Below, piece by piece: positions 45,488-55,652 of a stretch of DNA of 64,000 bases. This DNA is from Rhodospirillaceae bacterium (GTDB lineage Bacteria > Pseudomonadota > Alphaproteobacteria > Rhodospirillales > Rhodospirillaceae). The position numbers were made by a program, and so were the translations under genes. Location: contig JAQWQC010000025.1 of assembly GCA_029245025.1 (NCBI GenBank), positions 124,001 through 188,000 on the forward strand, read 5' to 3'. Below the pieces are notes generated by a model. The model did not search any database. It had not been told where the DNA came from and saw nothing but the letters and a program-made list of their open reading frames with translations. Numbering within the stretch: position 1 is the stretch's first letter; every line of letters begins with the position of its first letter.

Positions 45488-46702
45488 TCACCCCATCTCA
45501 GCCTGAAGCATTTCATCAAGCTTCTCTAGGAATTGGCTGGTGGTCATCCACGCCTGTTCTGGCCCAATGAGGATTGCGAGATCCTTAGTCATAAAGCCAG
45601 ATTCAACGGCATCAATACACACCTTCTCAAGCGTTTCTGCAAAATCGACAACCTCAGGTGTGCCATCAAATTCACCTCGATACTTAAGGCCTCGTGTCCA
45701 GGCGAAGATGGATGCGATCGGGTTGGTTGATGTTTCTTTACCTTCCTGATGAAGGCGATAGTGGCGCGTTACAGTACCGTGTGCTGCTTCCGCTTCCACA
45801 GTCTTGCCATCGGGCGTCATGAGAACTGAGGTCATAAGGCCAAGTGATCCGAAGCCCTGCGCAACAGTATCTGACTGCACGTCACCATCGTAGTTCTTGC
45901 AAGCCCAAACGTAACCGCCAGACCATTTCATGGCACAGGCAACCATGTCGTCAATGAGCCGGTGCTCATAGGTCAAGCCTTTGGCGTCGAACTGACCTTT
46001 AAACTCGCTATCGAACACTTCTTGGAACAAGTCTTTGAAACGACCGTCGTAGGCTTTAAGAATGGTATTCTTTGTCGATAGATACACCGGATAGTTCCGT
46101 TGTAGGCCGTAATTCATGCAGGCCCGAGCAAAGCCCCGGATTGATTCATCAAGGTTGTACATACCCATCGCGATACCTGACTCTGGAAATTCGTAAACTT
46201 CCAAGTCGATCGCGTCACTGCCGTCAGCCGGCTGAAACTTCATGGTAAGTGTGCCAGCACCGGGGACCTTAAAATCTGTTGCGCGGTATTGATCACCGAA
46301 AGCATGACGTCCGATTACAATAGGTTCCGTCCACCCCGGAACGTATCGCGGAACGTTAGAGCAAATAATTGGTTCACGGAAAACGGTGCCGCCGAGAATG
46401 TTTCTGATCGTCCCATTTGGAGAGCGCCACATTTTCTTTAGGCTGAACTCTTCAACCCGCTGTTCGTCAGGTGTGATCGTCGCGCATTTAACGCCGACAC
46501 CATATTCTTTAATGGCGTTGGCTGCATCGATGGTAATTTGATCATCAGTGGCATCCCGGGCTTCAACGCCCAGATCGAAGTACTTCAAGTCTACGTCGAG
46601 GTACGGCAGAATAAGTTTGCCCTTAATGAACTCCCAAATGATTCGTGTCATCTCATCGCCGTCGAGTTCGACGATGGGGTTCTTAACTTTGATCTTACTC
46701 AC
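45488..46702 (-). CDS. icd: NADP-dependent isocitrate dehydrogenase
   Basis: A 404-residue eukaryotic-type (dimeric, type II) isocitrate dehydrogenase of the TCA cycle. Motifs are [13 protein letters not shown] near the start, [24 protein letters not shown] for substrate binding, and [13 protein letters not shown] for NADP. I chose the GTG at 46702 because [12 protein letters not shown] is the family start and AAGGGGG precedes it. A perfect hairpin lies just upstream of that ribosome site. Confidence 0.96.
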   Translation of the reverse strand: MSKIKVKNPIVELDGDEMTRIIWEFIKGKLILPYLDVDLKYFDLGVEARDATDDQITIDAANAIKEYGVGVKCATITPDEQRVEEFSLKKMWRSPNGTIRNILGGTVFREPIICSNVPRYVPGWTEPIVIGRHAFGDQYRATDFKVPGAGTLTMKFQPADGSDAIDLEVYEFPESGIAMGMYNLDESIRGFARACMNYGLQRNYPVYLSTKNTILKAYDGRFKDLFQEVFDSEFKGQFDAKGLTYEHRLIDDMVACAMKWSGGYVWACKNYDGDVQSDTVAQGFGSLGLMTSVLMTPDGKTVEAEAAHGTVTRHYRLHQEGKETSTNPIASIFAWTRGLKYRGEFDGTPEVVDFAETLEKVCIDAVESGFMTKDLAILIGPEQAWMTTSQFLEKLDEMLQAEMG

Positions 46703-46718
46703 TGATGGCCCCCTTCCG

Positions 46719-46737
46719 AAGCGGGATTGTCCCGCTT
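46719..46737 (-). promoter_or_regulatory. perfect hairpin in the icd leader
   Basis: On the minus strand AAGCGGGA-CAA-TCCCGCTT forms an 8-bp stem with a three-base loop, ending about 9 bases before the ribosome site of icd. It could stabilise the messenger or modulate ribosome access. There is no T run, so a terminator is unlikely. Confidence 0.5.
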
Positions 46738-46828
46738 GATCTTTTGAGGCTATGCCTCGTGTTTGAGTGCCGGGAAAGTAGGGCAATGGGGCGTTTGGGC
46801 GCAAGCCCGGAGGCGTGTCAGTTCAGGT

Positions 46829-47440
46829 TTATGACAGATCGGGATGCCCAGGACCGGAATTCGGCTCTAAATCGGCCAATTTCCGGCCAATCGTGGGTAA
46901 AATTTCGGCCACAGACCGGACGACAGTGAACAAGCTATCCGTCGGGCCATAGGAAAACCCACCTTTATCCATCTTTTCGGTCATCGAGATCAGGTCATCC
47001 CAATATCCATTCCAATTGGCGAGGACGACCGGCTTATTGTGTACGGACAGTTGCCGCCAGGTGATGATCTCAAAAAATTCTTCTAGTGTTCCAATACCAC
47101 CAGGTAATACGCAAAACGCGTCTGACCGCTCGAACATCGTCTTTTTTCTGGTGTGCATGCTAGGGACAACGACCATCTCGGCGGATTGATGGCTGATTTC
47201 CCTATCGTTTAGAAAATCCGGTATGATGCCGGTTGCCTGCCCACCTCGAGTTAATACAGCGTCACAGACCGCGCCCATTAGGCCAACGGACCCGCCACCA
47301 AAAACGAGCCGTACCTGTGAGTCTGCCATATCCTCGCCAAGTTCTTTGGCAAAGCTTAAGAAATCGGGGTCTTCTCCTGCACGGGACCCGCAAAAAATAC
47401 AGAGACTAAAACCAACTTCTTGAGAATGGTTCTTGAGCAT
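46829..47440 (-). CDS. LOG family protein (cytokinin riboside 5'-monophosphate phosphoribohydrolase type)
   Basis: A 203-residue Rossmann-like protein of the TIGR00730/LOG family. IFCGSRAG at the N-terminus, LVFGGGSVGLMG, and the catalytic PGGIGTLEEFFEIITWRQ are all present. Bacterial members cleave AMP-type nucleotides to base and ribose 5-phosphate, and some make cytokinin-like bases. It lies upstream of icd on the same strand. Confidence 0.93.
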   Translation of the reverse strand: MLKNHSQEVGFSLCIFCGSRAGEDPDFLSFAKELGEDMADSQVRLVFGGGSVGLMGAVCDAVLTRGGQATGIIPDFLNDREISHQSAEMVVVPSMHTRKKTMFERSDAFCVLPGGIGTLEEFFEIITWRQLSVHNKPVVLANWNGYWDDLISMTEKMDKGGFSYGPTDSLFTVVRSVAEILPTIGRKLADLEPNSGPGHPDLS

Positions 47441-47567
47441 GGTTTCGTGCCATAACGCTTTTGAAGCTCGGGTTGCCAGTATGAACGGAACTATGTACTT
47501 CTAATCCGTACGCTTTATCTATAGACGATAAACGACACAGACAAATAGGGATTGGTCGGAGGAAAAT

Positions 47568-48005
47568 ATGACGGTGAAGGCTCTTTCTATCGTGCTTGCG
47601 GCAGCAGTTTTTTCAGTTGGGCTGTCGTCAGCTCAAGCGGCTGACAAGGACGTTATCGATTATCGTCAGAATTTGATGAAATCGCTGGGCGCGCATGCGT
47701 CTGGTTTGGGCGCTATTGCTCAAAATAAAGTTCCTTATGCGGATAACTTGGCTCATCACGCAGATGCGATTGCAGCGGCGGCCGACGCTGCCCTATTAGC
47801 ATTTGAGCAAAATCTCCCTGGCGGAACGTCTGCCGCCAACATCTGGGAAGACTGGGATGATTTTGAGGCACGTTTTATGAGTCTTGCTAGTGCGGCCCGA
47901 GAAGTTGCGGCTGCGGCCCGGAGCGGTGGCATGGCAGAGGCAGGTCCAAAAATGGGTGGCCTGTTTATTTGCAAGTCCTGCCACGATACGTATCGAACTA
48001 AATAA
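47568..48005 (+). CDS. cytochrome c' (class II c-type)
   Basis: A 145-residue periplasmic four-helix cytochrome. A signal peptide (ending AQAAD) is followed by a helical domain, and the haem motif CKSCHDTYR lies seven residues before the C-terminus, as in cytochromes c'. These proteins bind NO or CO, or carry electrons. A cytochrome b561 gene ends convergently next to it, a pairing common in this family. Confidence 0.92.
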   Translation: MTVKALSIVLAAAVFSVGLSSAQAADKDVIDYRQNLMKSLGAHASGLGAIAQNKVPYADNLAHHADAIAAAADAALLAFEQNLPGGTSAANIWEDWDDFEARFMSLASAAREVAAAARSGGMAEAGPKMGGLFICKSCHDTYRTK

Positions 48006-48031
48006 GACCTTTCGGAAAATCTCTGAATTTA

Positions 48032-48069
48032 GCCGCCGGTGCCTTGATTGAGACCGGCGGCTTTTTCTT
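48032..48069. terminator. terminator after cytochrome c'
   Basis: GCCGCCGGT and ACCGGCGGC pair perfectly with a 12-base loop, followed by TTTTTC. Confidence 0.85.
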
Positions 48070-48081
48070 TATTTCTGGCTC

Positions 48082-48828
48082 TTAGAACCCTTCAATGTTC
48101 ATTAAGGCCCACATCAGAATCGCTACACCGACAGCTATAGCAAGGCCAAGTATCGCGGAAGCAAAGGTCAACTTCGGATCTGATTCCCGATCAGGAAGCC
48201 GCCGACGCCCGGTAAACATAGCCAAAATCAAATCTTGTTTTTTGATCAGCCAATAAAACAGGTTCGCTGCGATGTGTAGGGCAACCAGGGTGACCACGGC
48301 GTATTCCCACCATTTCTTATGAAAACCTGTGATCTCTTTGCTGGTTTCGTCAGCGACAAGAAACGTCAACGGGCCCTTTGTAGCAAAGAACGAATCATCT
48401 TGTGCAAATAATCCCGTGACAGCTTGTACGAAGAGTGCAGCGAGAATGATCATTACTACCAAGCCGCCAGCGGGATTGTGTCCCGCAAAGAACCCGACTG
48501 GACCTTTTAGAACGGATCTGACGTAGCCGAGAATAACCGACGGACCGTTGAGAAAATTCTTGAATCGGGCGGTTGTAGAGCCAGCGAAGCCCCAGATGAT
48601 CCGAAAGGTTACCAAGCCAAGGATCACGATACCGCTCAGAACATGAAGGTTCATATTGGATATGAAGCGATCAGTACCCGGGACAGTAAAACCTAGGCTG
48701 CCAATCTCACCTGTTAGGTAGCTCAATGCGATAAATGCCACCAGAAACCAGTGAAATAGTCTGACCCAAATATCCCAAACTTTGACCATTAGTGGTTTGG
48801 GCGCCTCCGTATCTTGATTGTCTGACAT
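48082..48828 (-). CDS. cytochrome b561-type membrane protein
   Basis: A 248-residue cytochrome b of the Ni/Fe-hydrogenase b-subunit type. Membrane segments carry the haem histidines in WVRLFHWFLV (about residue 29), NLHVLSG (about 63), FHKKWWEYAVVTLVALHIAANLFYW (about 170-190). It would take electrons from quinol and pass them to a periplasmic partner such as the neighbouring cytochrome c'. I favour the ATG at 48828 over 48849. Confidence 0.9.
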   Translation of the reverse strand: MSDNQDTEAPKPLMVKVWDIWVRLFHWFLVAFIALSYLTGEIGSLGFTVPGTDRFISNMNLHVLSGIVILGLVTFRIIWGFAGSTTARFKNFLNGPSVILGYVRSVLKGPVGFFAGHNPAGGLVVMIILAALFVQAVTGLFAQDDSFFATKGPLTFLVADETSKEITGFHKKWWEYAVVTLVALHIAANLFYWLIKKQDLILAMFTGRRRLPDRESDPKLTFASAILGLAIAVGVAILMWALMNIEGF

Positions 48829-48953
48829 AGGTAGTCCTTTCTCAGCCATGCTTGACCGCCTTAAAGGCGGGCTGCTATTCGCTTTATTGCATAATAAAGT
48901 GCGGGCCTCGGTCGGAGCAATCGTATGCGCCTTCTATGGTCCCAAAAAGTTGA

Positions 48954-49790
48954 TTGGCTGGTCTATTGCTTCCGTATTTCATCCCGTTTGGAGTGGCGTT
49001 GGCCACGGCAGGTGTTTTGCGCCTGATTGCTGGACCAGAGCGCGGCGCAATGGTTGCAGGCCTTAGCATTCTGTTTGGTCTAGCGGCGGCTTGGCATTGG
49101 CTGTTGTTGGGCCCATGGGTGCCCATCGACTCCCTGAGCCGGGTTATCCATGTTGCAATTGGCGGATTCGTTCTTGGGTTCATTTTTGACCTGGCACAGC
49201 CGCGCCGTTTGTGGGCCATTGCCGCCACCTCAATCTATGTTTTTGGTAGTGTTTGGAGCACGATTTCTGGGGGATTGCTTGGTCCCGCGCCAGAGGAAGC
49301 TGGGGGTTGGATAAGACTGGTGCTCTATCTTTTAATTTGGGCTGGGTTGATGTCTCGCCTCAACACCATGAAGGCAGAAGGGCCATCTGGCTTGGTCATC
49401 TGCGCCATGTTGGCCATTGGGTTGGGTCTGATTGGACAAATGTCTGGTGAGGGAGCGATCGCTGCGGTCGCATACTGCCTGGCTGCAGCTTTTGGGGGAT
49501 ACCTGGCTTTATCTTGGATTCTTGCTCTAGCCATTGGAAATGCTGTGATTCTCGGCGGTGGTGGAGCTGTATTGGCCGTGTCCATGGCTATGGCCCATCC
49601 GGCGTCCCAAGCCTCCGCGACCGCGCTTTTGCTGCTTATTTTGGTGCCATTCGCAGATGGCACGGCCAAGCGCATTCCTCTGGGGCCAGCCGCGGTCCGG
49701 CCAGCCATCTACCCGCTAGTTTTGATTGGTGTTGCTCTTCTACCGGTTTCCCTGGCCGCTATTACGGCATTTCTATTTGCTGGGCGTTAA
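48954..49790 (+). CDS. polytopic membrane protein of unknown function
   Basis: About 278 residues with roughly eight or nine hydrophobic segments and few charges. I recognise no family; some parts recall DUF2339-type proteins but not enough to assign. The start is unclear: the frame opens after a TGA with TTG at 48954, and a GTG at 48995 in another position is not in the right frame. The gene may be shortened at its 5' end. It lies between the divergent cytochrome b561 gene and the LysM gene. Confidence 0.6.
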   Translation: MAGLLLPYFIPFGVALATAGVLRLIAGPERGAMVAGLSILFGLAAAWHWLLLGPWVPIDSLSRVIHVAIGGFVLGFIFDLAQPRRLWAIAATSIYVFGSVWSTISGGLLGPAPEEAGGWIRLVLYLLIWAGLMSRLNTMKAEGPSGLVICAMLAIGLGLIGQMSGEGAIAAVAYCLAAAFGGYLALSWILALAIGNAVILGGGGAVLAVSMAMAHPASQASATALLLLILVPFADGTAKRIPLGPAAVRPAIYPLVLIGVALLPVSLAAITAFLFAGR

Positions 49791-49892
49791 TCTGCCGAAC
49801 TTCCCAGGCCACCAAACAATTACGTATGGCCCGTTGCTTCGCCGCCCTCAATCCCTTACTAAAGAAAAATATCGTCCTGGCTGAGAGGCGCT

Positions 49893-50864
49893 GTGAACCG
49901 TCCGCTTCTGGTTGCGATAATCGGCGTCTTGGTCGTCATCGCTGCCATAGTTTTGAACTTTACTCTTGAAGACCAGGGCACATCTGCGCCCGACAGAGCT
50001 GTGGTTTTTCCCGGTGATGGTGCGTCTGAGGACTCGGCGTCTGGTGACGCGTCTGCAATAGACGGCTTGGTGCTGCCAACTTTTGACGTAGTCCGCATTG
50101 ATCCTCAGGGCAACACAGTAATGGCAGGGCGCGCTAAGCCGCTTGCCACTGTTGTTATTTTGGACGGCGAAGTAGACATTGGCAAAGTTGCGGCAGATGG
50201 TCGCGGCGAATGGGTTTTCATTCCTCCCGAACCACTTGAGCCAGGAACCCACGAACTTTCTCTGCGCGTCGATCAAGATAATGCCGGTCCGCTAATTTCG
50301 GAGAATGTCGTTGTGATGTCCATTCCTAAGCAGGATGGTGACGTTCTTATTATTGAGACGGCGCGCGATGGTGGCACCAGTCGTGTCCTGCAGGCGCCAT
50401 CACAATCAAGTCCAATTGAGTTGAGTTTAGAAACCGTAGACTACGATGATCAAGGTCGTGTTTTCTTAAGCGGCCAAGCTTTAGCAGGCAACAACATTCA
50501 AATTTACTTAGACAATGTGTTTGCTGGCAGAGCCGTTGTCGATAGCACCGGCTACTGGTCTGTCGAATCCAGCAAGCGTGCATCGCCCGGTCAGCACACC
50601 ATGCGCGCCGATGAACTGGATTTAGAAAGCAACGTGGTTTCACGCGTTGAGGTGCCGTTTAACCGGCAGGCGCCTCAGCCCGGGTCAGAAACCGGCGCGA
50701 TAACTGTGGTTAAGGGCAATAGCTTGTGGCGGATCGCGCGCCGGGTGTATGGCGAAGGTGTCATGTTTACCTTGATCTACGAGGCCAATCAGGACCAGAT
50801 CAAGGACCCAGACCTGATTTATCCGGGTCAGGTCTTTACCCTACCGGTGCGAGACCGGCTTTAG
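49893..50864 (+). CDS. LysM-domain protein with N-terminal membrane anchor
   Basis: A 323-residue protein starting at GTG. It has a signal anchor (about residues 5-24), an acidic linker, and two Ig-like or Big-type beta modules (about 60-130 and 165-255: GRVFLSGQALAGNNIQIYLDN). A C-terminal LysM follows (about 268-320: VVKGNSLWRIARRVYGEG), which binds peptidoglycan. Such proteins act in cell-wall assembly or as envelope spacers. psd and pssA follow on the same strand. Confidence 0.86.
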   Translation: MNRPLLVAIIGVLVVIAAIVLNFTLEDQGTSAPDRAVVFPGDGASEDSASGDASAIDGLVLPTFDVVRIDPQGNTVMAGRAKPLATVVILDGEVDIGKVAADGRGEWVFIPPEPLEPGTHELSLRVDQDNAGPLISENVVVMSIPKQDGDVLIIETARDGGTSRVLQAPSQSSPIELSLETVDYDDQGRVFLSGQALAGNNIQIYLDNVFAGRAVVDSTGYWSVESSKRASPGQHTMRADELDLESNVVSRVEVPFNRQAPQPGSETGAITVVKGNSLWRIARRVYGEGVMFTLIYEANQDQIKDPDLIYPGQVFTLPVRDRL

Positions 50865-50955
50865 CCAAGCCCAGTGTTTGTTTTGGTCACACTGAAAAAA
50901 CCGCTAAACTCTGTTCCAATCAATAAAACAAAAGTACAACCACCGGGGATGGCCA

Positions 50956-51663
50956 GTGAATAGTCGCGAAATTACATGGAAAGATTACATGTTTCCGCCT
51001 TTGCATCCTGAGGGTCCTGGGTTTCTTGCTCTTTTTGCATTTGGGACATTTATCCTTTGGTTGATCTGGTCACCACTCGGGGTGATTAGTTTGGCCCTGA
51101 CGGTGTGGTGTTTTTATTTCTTTCGTGACCCTGACAGGGTTACGCCGACCAGAGAGGGGCTGGTGATTAGTCCTGCTGATGGGGTCGTCCAATCTATCAT
51201 AGAGACAAACGGCCCGCCCGAACTCGATTTGGCGCAGAAAAAATTCACCCGTGTCAGCGTGTTCATGAGTGTGTTCGATTGCCACGTGAATCGCATCCCC
51301 ATTGCTGGCGAGATTATAAAAGAAGCTTATGTCCCAGGCTTATTCCTGAATGCCACGTTGGATAAGGCCAGCGCGGACAATGAGCGACAGTGCTTACAGG
51401 TTAAGTCAAATGTCGGTAAAGAACTGGCCGTTGTTCAAATCGCTGGCTTGGTGGCGCGGCGCATTCGTTGTGATGTACAGGCCAATCAATATCTCGATAC
51501 CGGCGAAAGAATTGGATTGATCCGGTTTGGTTCTCGGGTCGATGTTTATTTGCCGCACGATTCGCACCCTTTGGTGTCTGTGGGTCAAAAAATGGTTGCC
51601 GGAGAAACGGTCATCGCTGACTTCAAGTCAGAGGAAGCCCAGCGAGAAGGCAAGGTGCGATAA
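50956..51663 (+). CDS. psd: phosphatidylserine decarboxylase
   Basis: A 235-residue proenzyme that makes phosphatidylethanolamine. Two N-terminal membrane segments are followed by [27 protein letters not shown], and the self-cleavage site [11 protein letters not shown]. Cleavage between Gly and Ser gives the pyruvoyl group. The FGSR form is usual for short-type enzymes of alphaproteobacteria. The start is GTG. pssA begins two bases after the stop. Confidence 0.95.
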   Translation: MNSREITWKDYMFPPLHPEGPGFLALFAFGTFILWLIWSPLGVISLALTVWCFYFFRDPDRVTPTREGLVISPADGVVQSIIETNGPPELDLAQKKFTRVSVFMSVFDCHVNRIPIAGEIIKEAYVPGLFLNATLDKASADNERQCLQVKSNVGKELAVVQIAGLVARRIRCDVQANQYLDTGERIGLIRFGSRVDVYLPHDSHPLVSVGQKMVAGETVIADFKSEEAQREGKVR

Positions 51664-51664
51664 G

Positions 51665-52486
51665 ATGACCGCTAACACCGGCGGCAATCACCATAGTCAG
51701 ACGGATCAACGTCCTCGTCGAACTATGTCGTTCAATAAGTTGTTTCCGAATATGCTCACAGTCTTGGCGTTGTGCAGCGGTTTAACGGCGATTCGGTTTT
51801 CTATCAGTGCAGATTGGGAACATGCCGTCATCGCATTGGTCATAGCGTGTTTTCTCGATGGCATTGATGGTTTAGCCGCTCGGCTACTGCGCGGAACGAC
51901 CAAATTCGGCGCCGAGTTGGATTCTTTATCCGACGCCATCAGTTTTGGAATGGTGCCCTCGATCATGCTCTACCTCTGGGCAATGCAGGACGCGGGGACA
52001 TTGGGGTGGGCTCTATGCTTACTCTATGCCGTCTGCTGTGTATTGCGGTTGGCCCGGTTCAACACCATGGTTGGTGATCCAGGCCTTCCCAGTTGGGCGC
52101 ACAATTACTTTACAGGAGTGCCATCTCCTGCCGCCGCAGGCCTGGCTATTTTGCCGATGATTTTGTCGTTCTACTTTGATGCTGGCGTATTCAATACGCC
52201 AACGATTGTGGGGCTTTTTCTCGCCACCGTGTCGTTTCTAATGGTGAGCAAAGTTCCCACTTTCTCTGTGAAGAAGCTCCGTGTGCCAAGGCAATTTGCA
52301 TTGCCCATGATGATTTTTATCGCGTTGTTCGCCGGATTTATGGTGACGGAGACTTGGGCTACGCTCGGGCTTATGGGACTTTTCTACCTTGGGAGCATTC
52401 CGTTTAGTGTTTTTACTTTTATGCGGCTGTCAAAACGTGGCGGCCCAACGGAAGAAGAGCTTGCAGAGGCTGAGGCGGAAGACTAG
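51665..52486 (+). CDS. pssA: CDP-diacylglycerol-serine O-phosphatidyltransferase
   Basis: A 273-residue membrane enzyme that makes phosphatidylserine, the substrate of Psd. The CDP-alcohol phosphotransferase motif DGLAAR-x8-G-x3-D-x3-D is complete (DGLAARLLRGTTKFGAELD, then SLSD). About seven membrane segments follow. The start at 51665 gives tight coupling to psd. It ends convergently with the RND pump gene. Confidence 0.95.
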   Translation: MTANTGGNHHSQTDQRPRRTMSFNKLFPNMLTVLALCSGLTAIRFSISADWEHAVIALVIACFLDGIDGLAARLLRGTTKFGAELDSLSDAISFGMVPSIMLYLWAMQDAGTLGWALCLLYAVCCVLRLARFNTMVGDPGLPSWAHNYFTGVPSPAAAGLAILPMILSFYFDAGVFNTPTIVGLFLATVSFLMVSKVPTFSVKKLRVPRQFALPMMIFIALFAGFMVTETWATLGLMGLFYLGSIPFSVFTFMRLSKRGGPTEEELAEAEAED

Positions 52487-52503
52487 CGCTGATCTACTCA
52501 GCG
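52487..52503. terminator. compact convergent hairpin
   Basis: CGCTGA-TCTAC-TCAGCG overlaps the stop codon of the RND gene and follows the pssA stop directly. With only seven bases between the genes it may serve both. Confidence 0.45.
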
Positions 52504-55500
52504 GGTTCTTTCGCAAAATTAGCATTCGATGATCGCCTGCGTGCTAACTTCGATTGGATATCCGTGCGGAGTTTTAGGGCGCAAGGTGTGACCACCAAGG
52601 TCAGAACGGTCGCAAAACTCAGTCCGCAAACAATGGCGATGGACAATTGCTGCCACCACTGCAGCGACGGTGCCCCAACGTGCACTATGCGCTGGACGAA
52701 ATCCACGTTGACCTGGAACATCATTGGCATCAAGCCAAGCACCGTGGTGACAGTTGTAAGAAGCACTGGGCGCAAACGCTGAACACCTGTTTGCATGATG
52801 GCCTGGAGCGGGTCTGTGCAACCTTTCTTGAGTCTGTCGTAGGTATCAATCAGCACGATGTTATTATTAACGACGATTCCCGCAAGCGAGATCACGCCGA
52901 CGCCCGACATGACCACGCCGAACGGTTGTTGGAAGACCAATAGTCCCAAAAACACACCGATCGTTGACATTATAACGGCGCTTAAGATGAGGAAGGCTGA
53001 GTAGAAGCTATTAAACTGGGTAACGAGAATAACGCCCATTAGGAATAACGCGACGACGAAAGCGCGTTGTAGGAATGCAGCCGACGCCTGTTGTTCTTCA
53101 TCCTCGCCTTTGAATTCCCACCTTATGTCGGGACTCCAATTTTCATTCCTATTGAGCCATTGCTCAACCAGCCGTACTTTTTGGTCTGGCAAGATACCGT
53201 CTTCAACGCTGGCGATAACCGAAATCACACGTCGGCTATCTATGCGGTTAATCTCACCTGAATCTTGCTTCGCCACACGTTTTACAAAGCTGGATACGGG
53301 AACTTGCCCAGCTGGCGTCATGACCCGAATCCCGTCTAATTCATCGAGGGTCCGGTACTCTTCAGGAAACCGAACGACGATATCGATTTCATCTTCGGCA
53401 TCATCGGGGCGGTAGTCGGACAATTTGAGTCCTTCGGTAACAAGCTGAACCATGTCGCCGATCCCGCCAATGTCGACACCAAACTTAGCCGCTTGGGCGC
53501 GGTCAACGTCCAACTCCCATTCGATACCGGGGAGGGGGAGGGTGTCTTCAATGTCTACAAAGCCGCCGAGCCGATCCATTTCGGTGCGGACCATCGCGAC
53601 ATGCTCCGCCAGTACGTCAAAGTCTTGTCCCATAAGATTGAGATGAAACTGCTTGCCCGTGGGTGGGCCCATTTTTTCTTCCCAAACCTCAATCTTGACG
53701 CCGGCAAGATCAGCCAGGCGTTCACGCATTTCTGCGACGACTTCAGTTGAAGGGCGACGGGTCTCCCAATTCTTGTATTCAAATTGCACCGCCCCAACGA
53801 TGTCAGCAGACCCACCGTCACGATATCGGGCGCCTGCAGCTGAGCGGGCGTACACGGTGCTGAATTCGGGTAAGTCGAAAATCCGTTCTTCAACCAAGCG
53901 GGTCAAACGGTCCTTGTCATCAACAGAGAGGTTGCCTCGGGCATGAACATAAACCGCGCCACGTTCCGGTTCTGAGTCGGGCATAAATTCCACGCCCTTG
54001 CCAAAGTTCCAGTATAGAATTTGTGCTGAAACGAGGAGAGCTAAGGCGCCAAGGAGTACGGTGCCGGAGTTGTTCAAGGCGCGTTTCAATAGCCGGGCAT
54101 AGGTCCCCGTGAACCCTGGAAGTGTTGTCAATTCACTGCTGTTACCAGCCGCCACAGCACGCATAACATAGGGATTGCCAACGCCAGGACGTCCCACGCG
54201 AGAGCCCAATGTTGGTACAAAAATCAAAGCCATGAGAAGTGATGCCGACAAGGTGGAAATCAACGTAATTGGCAGATACTTCATGTATTCGCCGAAGAGT
54301 CCTGTCCAAAACAGCAACGGCGTGAAGGCCGCCAACGTTGTCGCGGTAGATGCAGTCACCGGCCACGCCATGCGCTTAGCCGCAAGTCCGTAAGCCTCTT
54401 TTCGATCCAGACCTTCGGTCATTTTCCGATCTGCGTATTCTGTAACAACAATCGCGCCATCAACCAGCATGCCAACGGACAAGATGAGACCGAACAGGAC
54501 GACCATGTTGATGGTCATGGCAGCCGAATAGAGGACGAGAATACCGATCAAGAAAGAGCCGGGAATGGCAATCCCAACCAGAAGACCAGTGCGCAGACCA
54601 AGGGCAGCGACGACGACAATCATGACAAGAAGAACGGCAGTGACGACGTTATTCTGTAACTCAGTCAACATGTCCCTGATCATTTTTGATTTGTCTTGGA
54701 AATAGTTGACCTGGATTCCAGGCGGCCAGGATTTTCTATCCTCTTCAACGATGTCACGGACTACATCGACCGTGTCGAGAATGTTTTCACCGACACGCTT
54801 TGATATCTCTAAAGTCAAAGACGACTGACCGTTGACGCGGGCATACCCGTCCGCATCTTTAAACGTTCTGCGACCTTGAGCCACGTCGCCGACTTTTATG
54901 GAAGCGTCACGATTGACGACTACGGGTAATTCTAGGACGTCTTCGACGCCCTCAATGAGACCAGGAACGTTAATAGCAAAGCGACCGGTCCCGGTATCTA
55001 ACTCTCCTGCGGCAACGACAGTATTGTTACGCTTCAAAAAGTTGGTGAATTCGTTGGCGTTAATCCCATGCGACATCAAGAGGGCGGGATCGATAATAAC
55101 TTCCATCTGTTCTTCGCGGTCGCCGGCTATGTCGGCCTCAAGAACGCTTGGGACATCCTCAATCTTATCTTTCAATCGTTTTGCGATGGTGAATAAGGTC
55201 CGTTCTGGAACGTCACCGGAGAGACTGACGGCCAAGATCGGCAGTAGGCTCATGTTGACTTCATTAACAGTCGGTTCCTCTGCGCCTGCCGGGAGTTCCG
55301 CCTTGGCAATATCTACCGCTTCGCGGATGTCTTGCAGTGCCTTATCAACCTCAAATCCAGCTTCAAACTCCAGGGTGACGTTGGCGCCATTGGGATAAGA
55401 CTGGCCTTTGATTTCTTTGACACCCTCAACAGACCGCATTTCCCGTTCCATAGGCCGGACGAGCAACCGCTCTCCATCTTCAGGAGAAATACCGCGATAC

Positions 55501-55652
55501 ACCATGCTGACGTATATCGTCGGCACTGGGATATCTGGTTCGGCCTCTTTCGGGATGTCGATTAAGGCAGTCACACCTGCAACGAGGATCATGGCAAGGA
55601 GAGACAGGATCGTGCGCGAACGACCCAGTGCTGCTTCTATGAGTGCGGTCAT
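52494..55652 (-). CDS. RND family efflux transporter, inner-membrane pump
   Basis: A 1052-residue HAE1/AcrB-type proton-driven pump. Twelve membrane helices and two large periplasmic parts are evident. Helix 4 has the proton-relay motif GLILSVGMLVDGAIVV with Asp, and GVISLAGIVVNNNIVLID gives the second-half counterpart. The N-terminus reads like others of the family, without a cleaved signal. It forms an operon with a membrane fusion protein and a PadR regulator, each joined by an ATGA overlap. No outer-membrane channel gene is present, so it would borrow a TolC homologue. Confidence 0.94.
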   Translation of the reverse strand: MTALIEAALGRSRTILSLLAMILVAGVTALIDIPKEAEPDIPVPTIYVSMVYRGISPEDGERLLVRPMEREMRSVEGVKEIKGQSYPNGANVTLEFEAGFEVDKALQDIREAVDIAKAELPAGAEEPTVNEVNMSLLPILAVSLSGDVPERTLFTIAKRLKDKIEDVPSVLEADIAGDREEQMEVIIDPALLMSHGINANEFTNFLKRNNTVVAAGELDTGTGRFAINVPGLIEGVEDVLELPVVVNRDASIKVGDVAQGRRTFKDADGYARVNGQSSLTLEISKRVGENILDTVDVVRDIVEEDRKSWPPGIQVNYFQDKSKMIRDMLTELQNNVVTAVLLVMIVVVAALGLRTGLLVGIAIPGSFLIGILVLYSAAMTINMVVLFGLILSVGMLVDGAIVVTEYADRKMTEGLDRKEAYGLAAKRMAWPVTASTATTLAAFTPLLFWTGLFGEYMKYLPITLISTLSASLLMALIFVPTLGSRVGRPGVGNPYVMRAVAAGNSSELTTLPGFTGTYARLLKRALNNSGTVLLGALALLVSAQILYWNFGKGVEFMPDSEPERGAVYVHARGNLSVDDKDRLTRLVEERIFDLPEFSTVYARSAAGARYRDGGSADIVGAVQFEYKNWETRRPSTEVVAEMRERLADLAGVKIEVWEEKMGPPTGKQFHLNLMGQDFDVLAEHVAMVRTEMDRLGGFVDIEDTLPLPGIEWELDVDRAQAAKFGVDIGGIGDMVQLVTEGLKLSDYRPDDAEDEIDIVVRFPEEYRTLDELDGIRVMTPAGQVPVSSFVKRVAKQDSGEINRIDSRRVISVIASVEDGILPDQKVRLVEQWLNRNENWSPDIRWEFKGEDEEQQASAAFLQRAFVVALFLMGVILVTQFNSFYSAFLILSAVIMSTIGVFLGLLVFQQPFGVVMSGVGVISLAGIVVNNNIVLIDTYDRLKKGCTDPLQAIMQTGVQRLRPVLLTTVTTVLGLMPMMFQVNVDFVQRIVHVGAPSLQWWQQLSIAIVCGLSFATVLTLVVTPCALKLRTDIQSKLARRRSSNANFAKEPAE

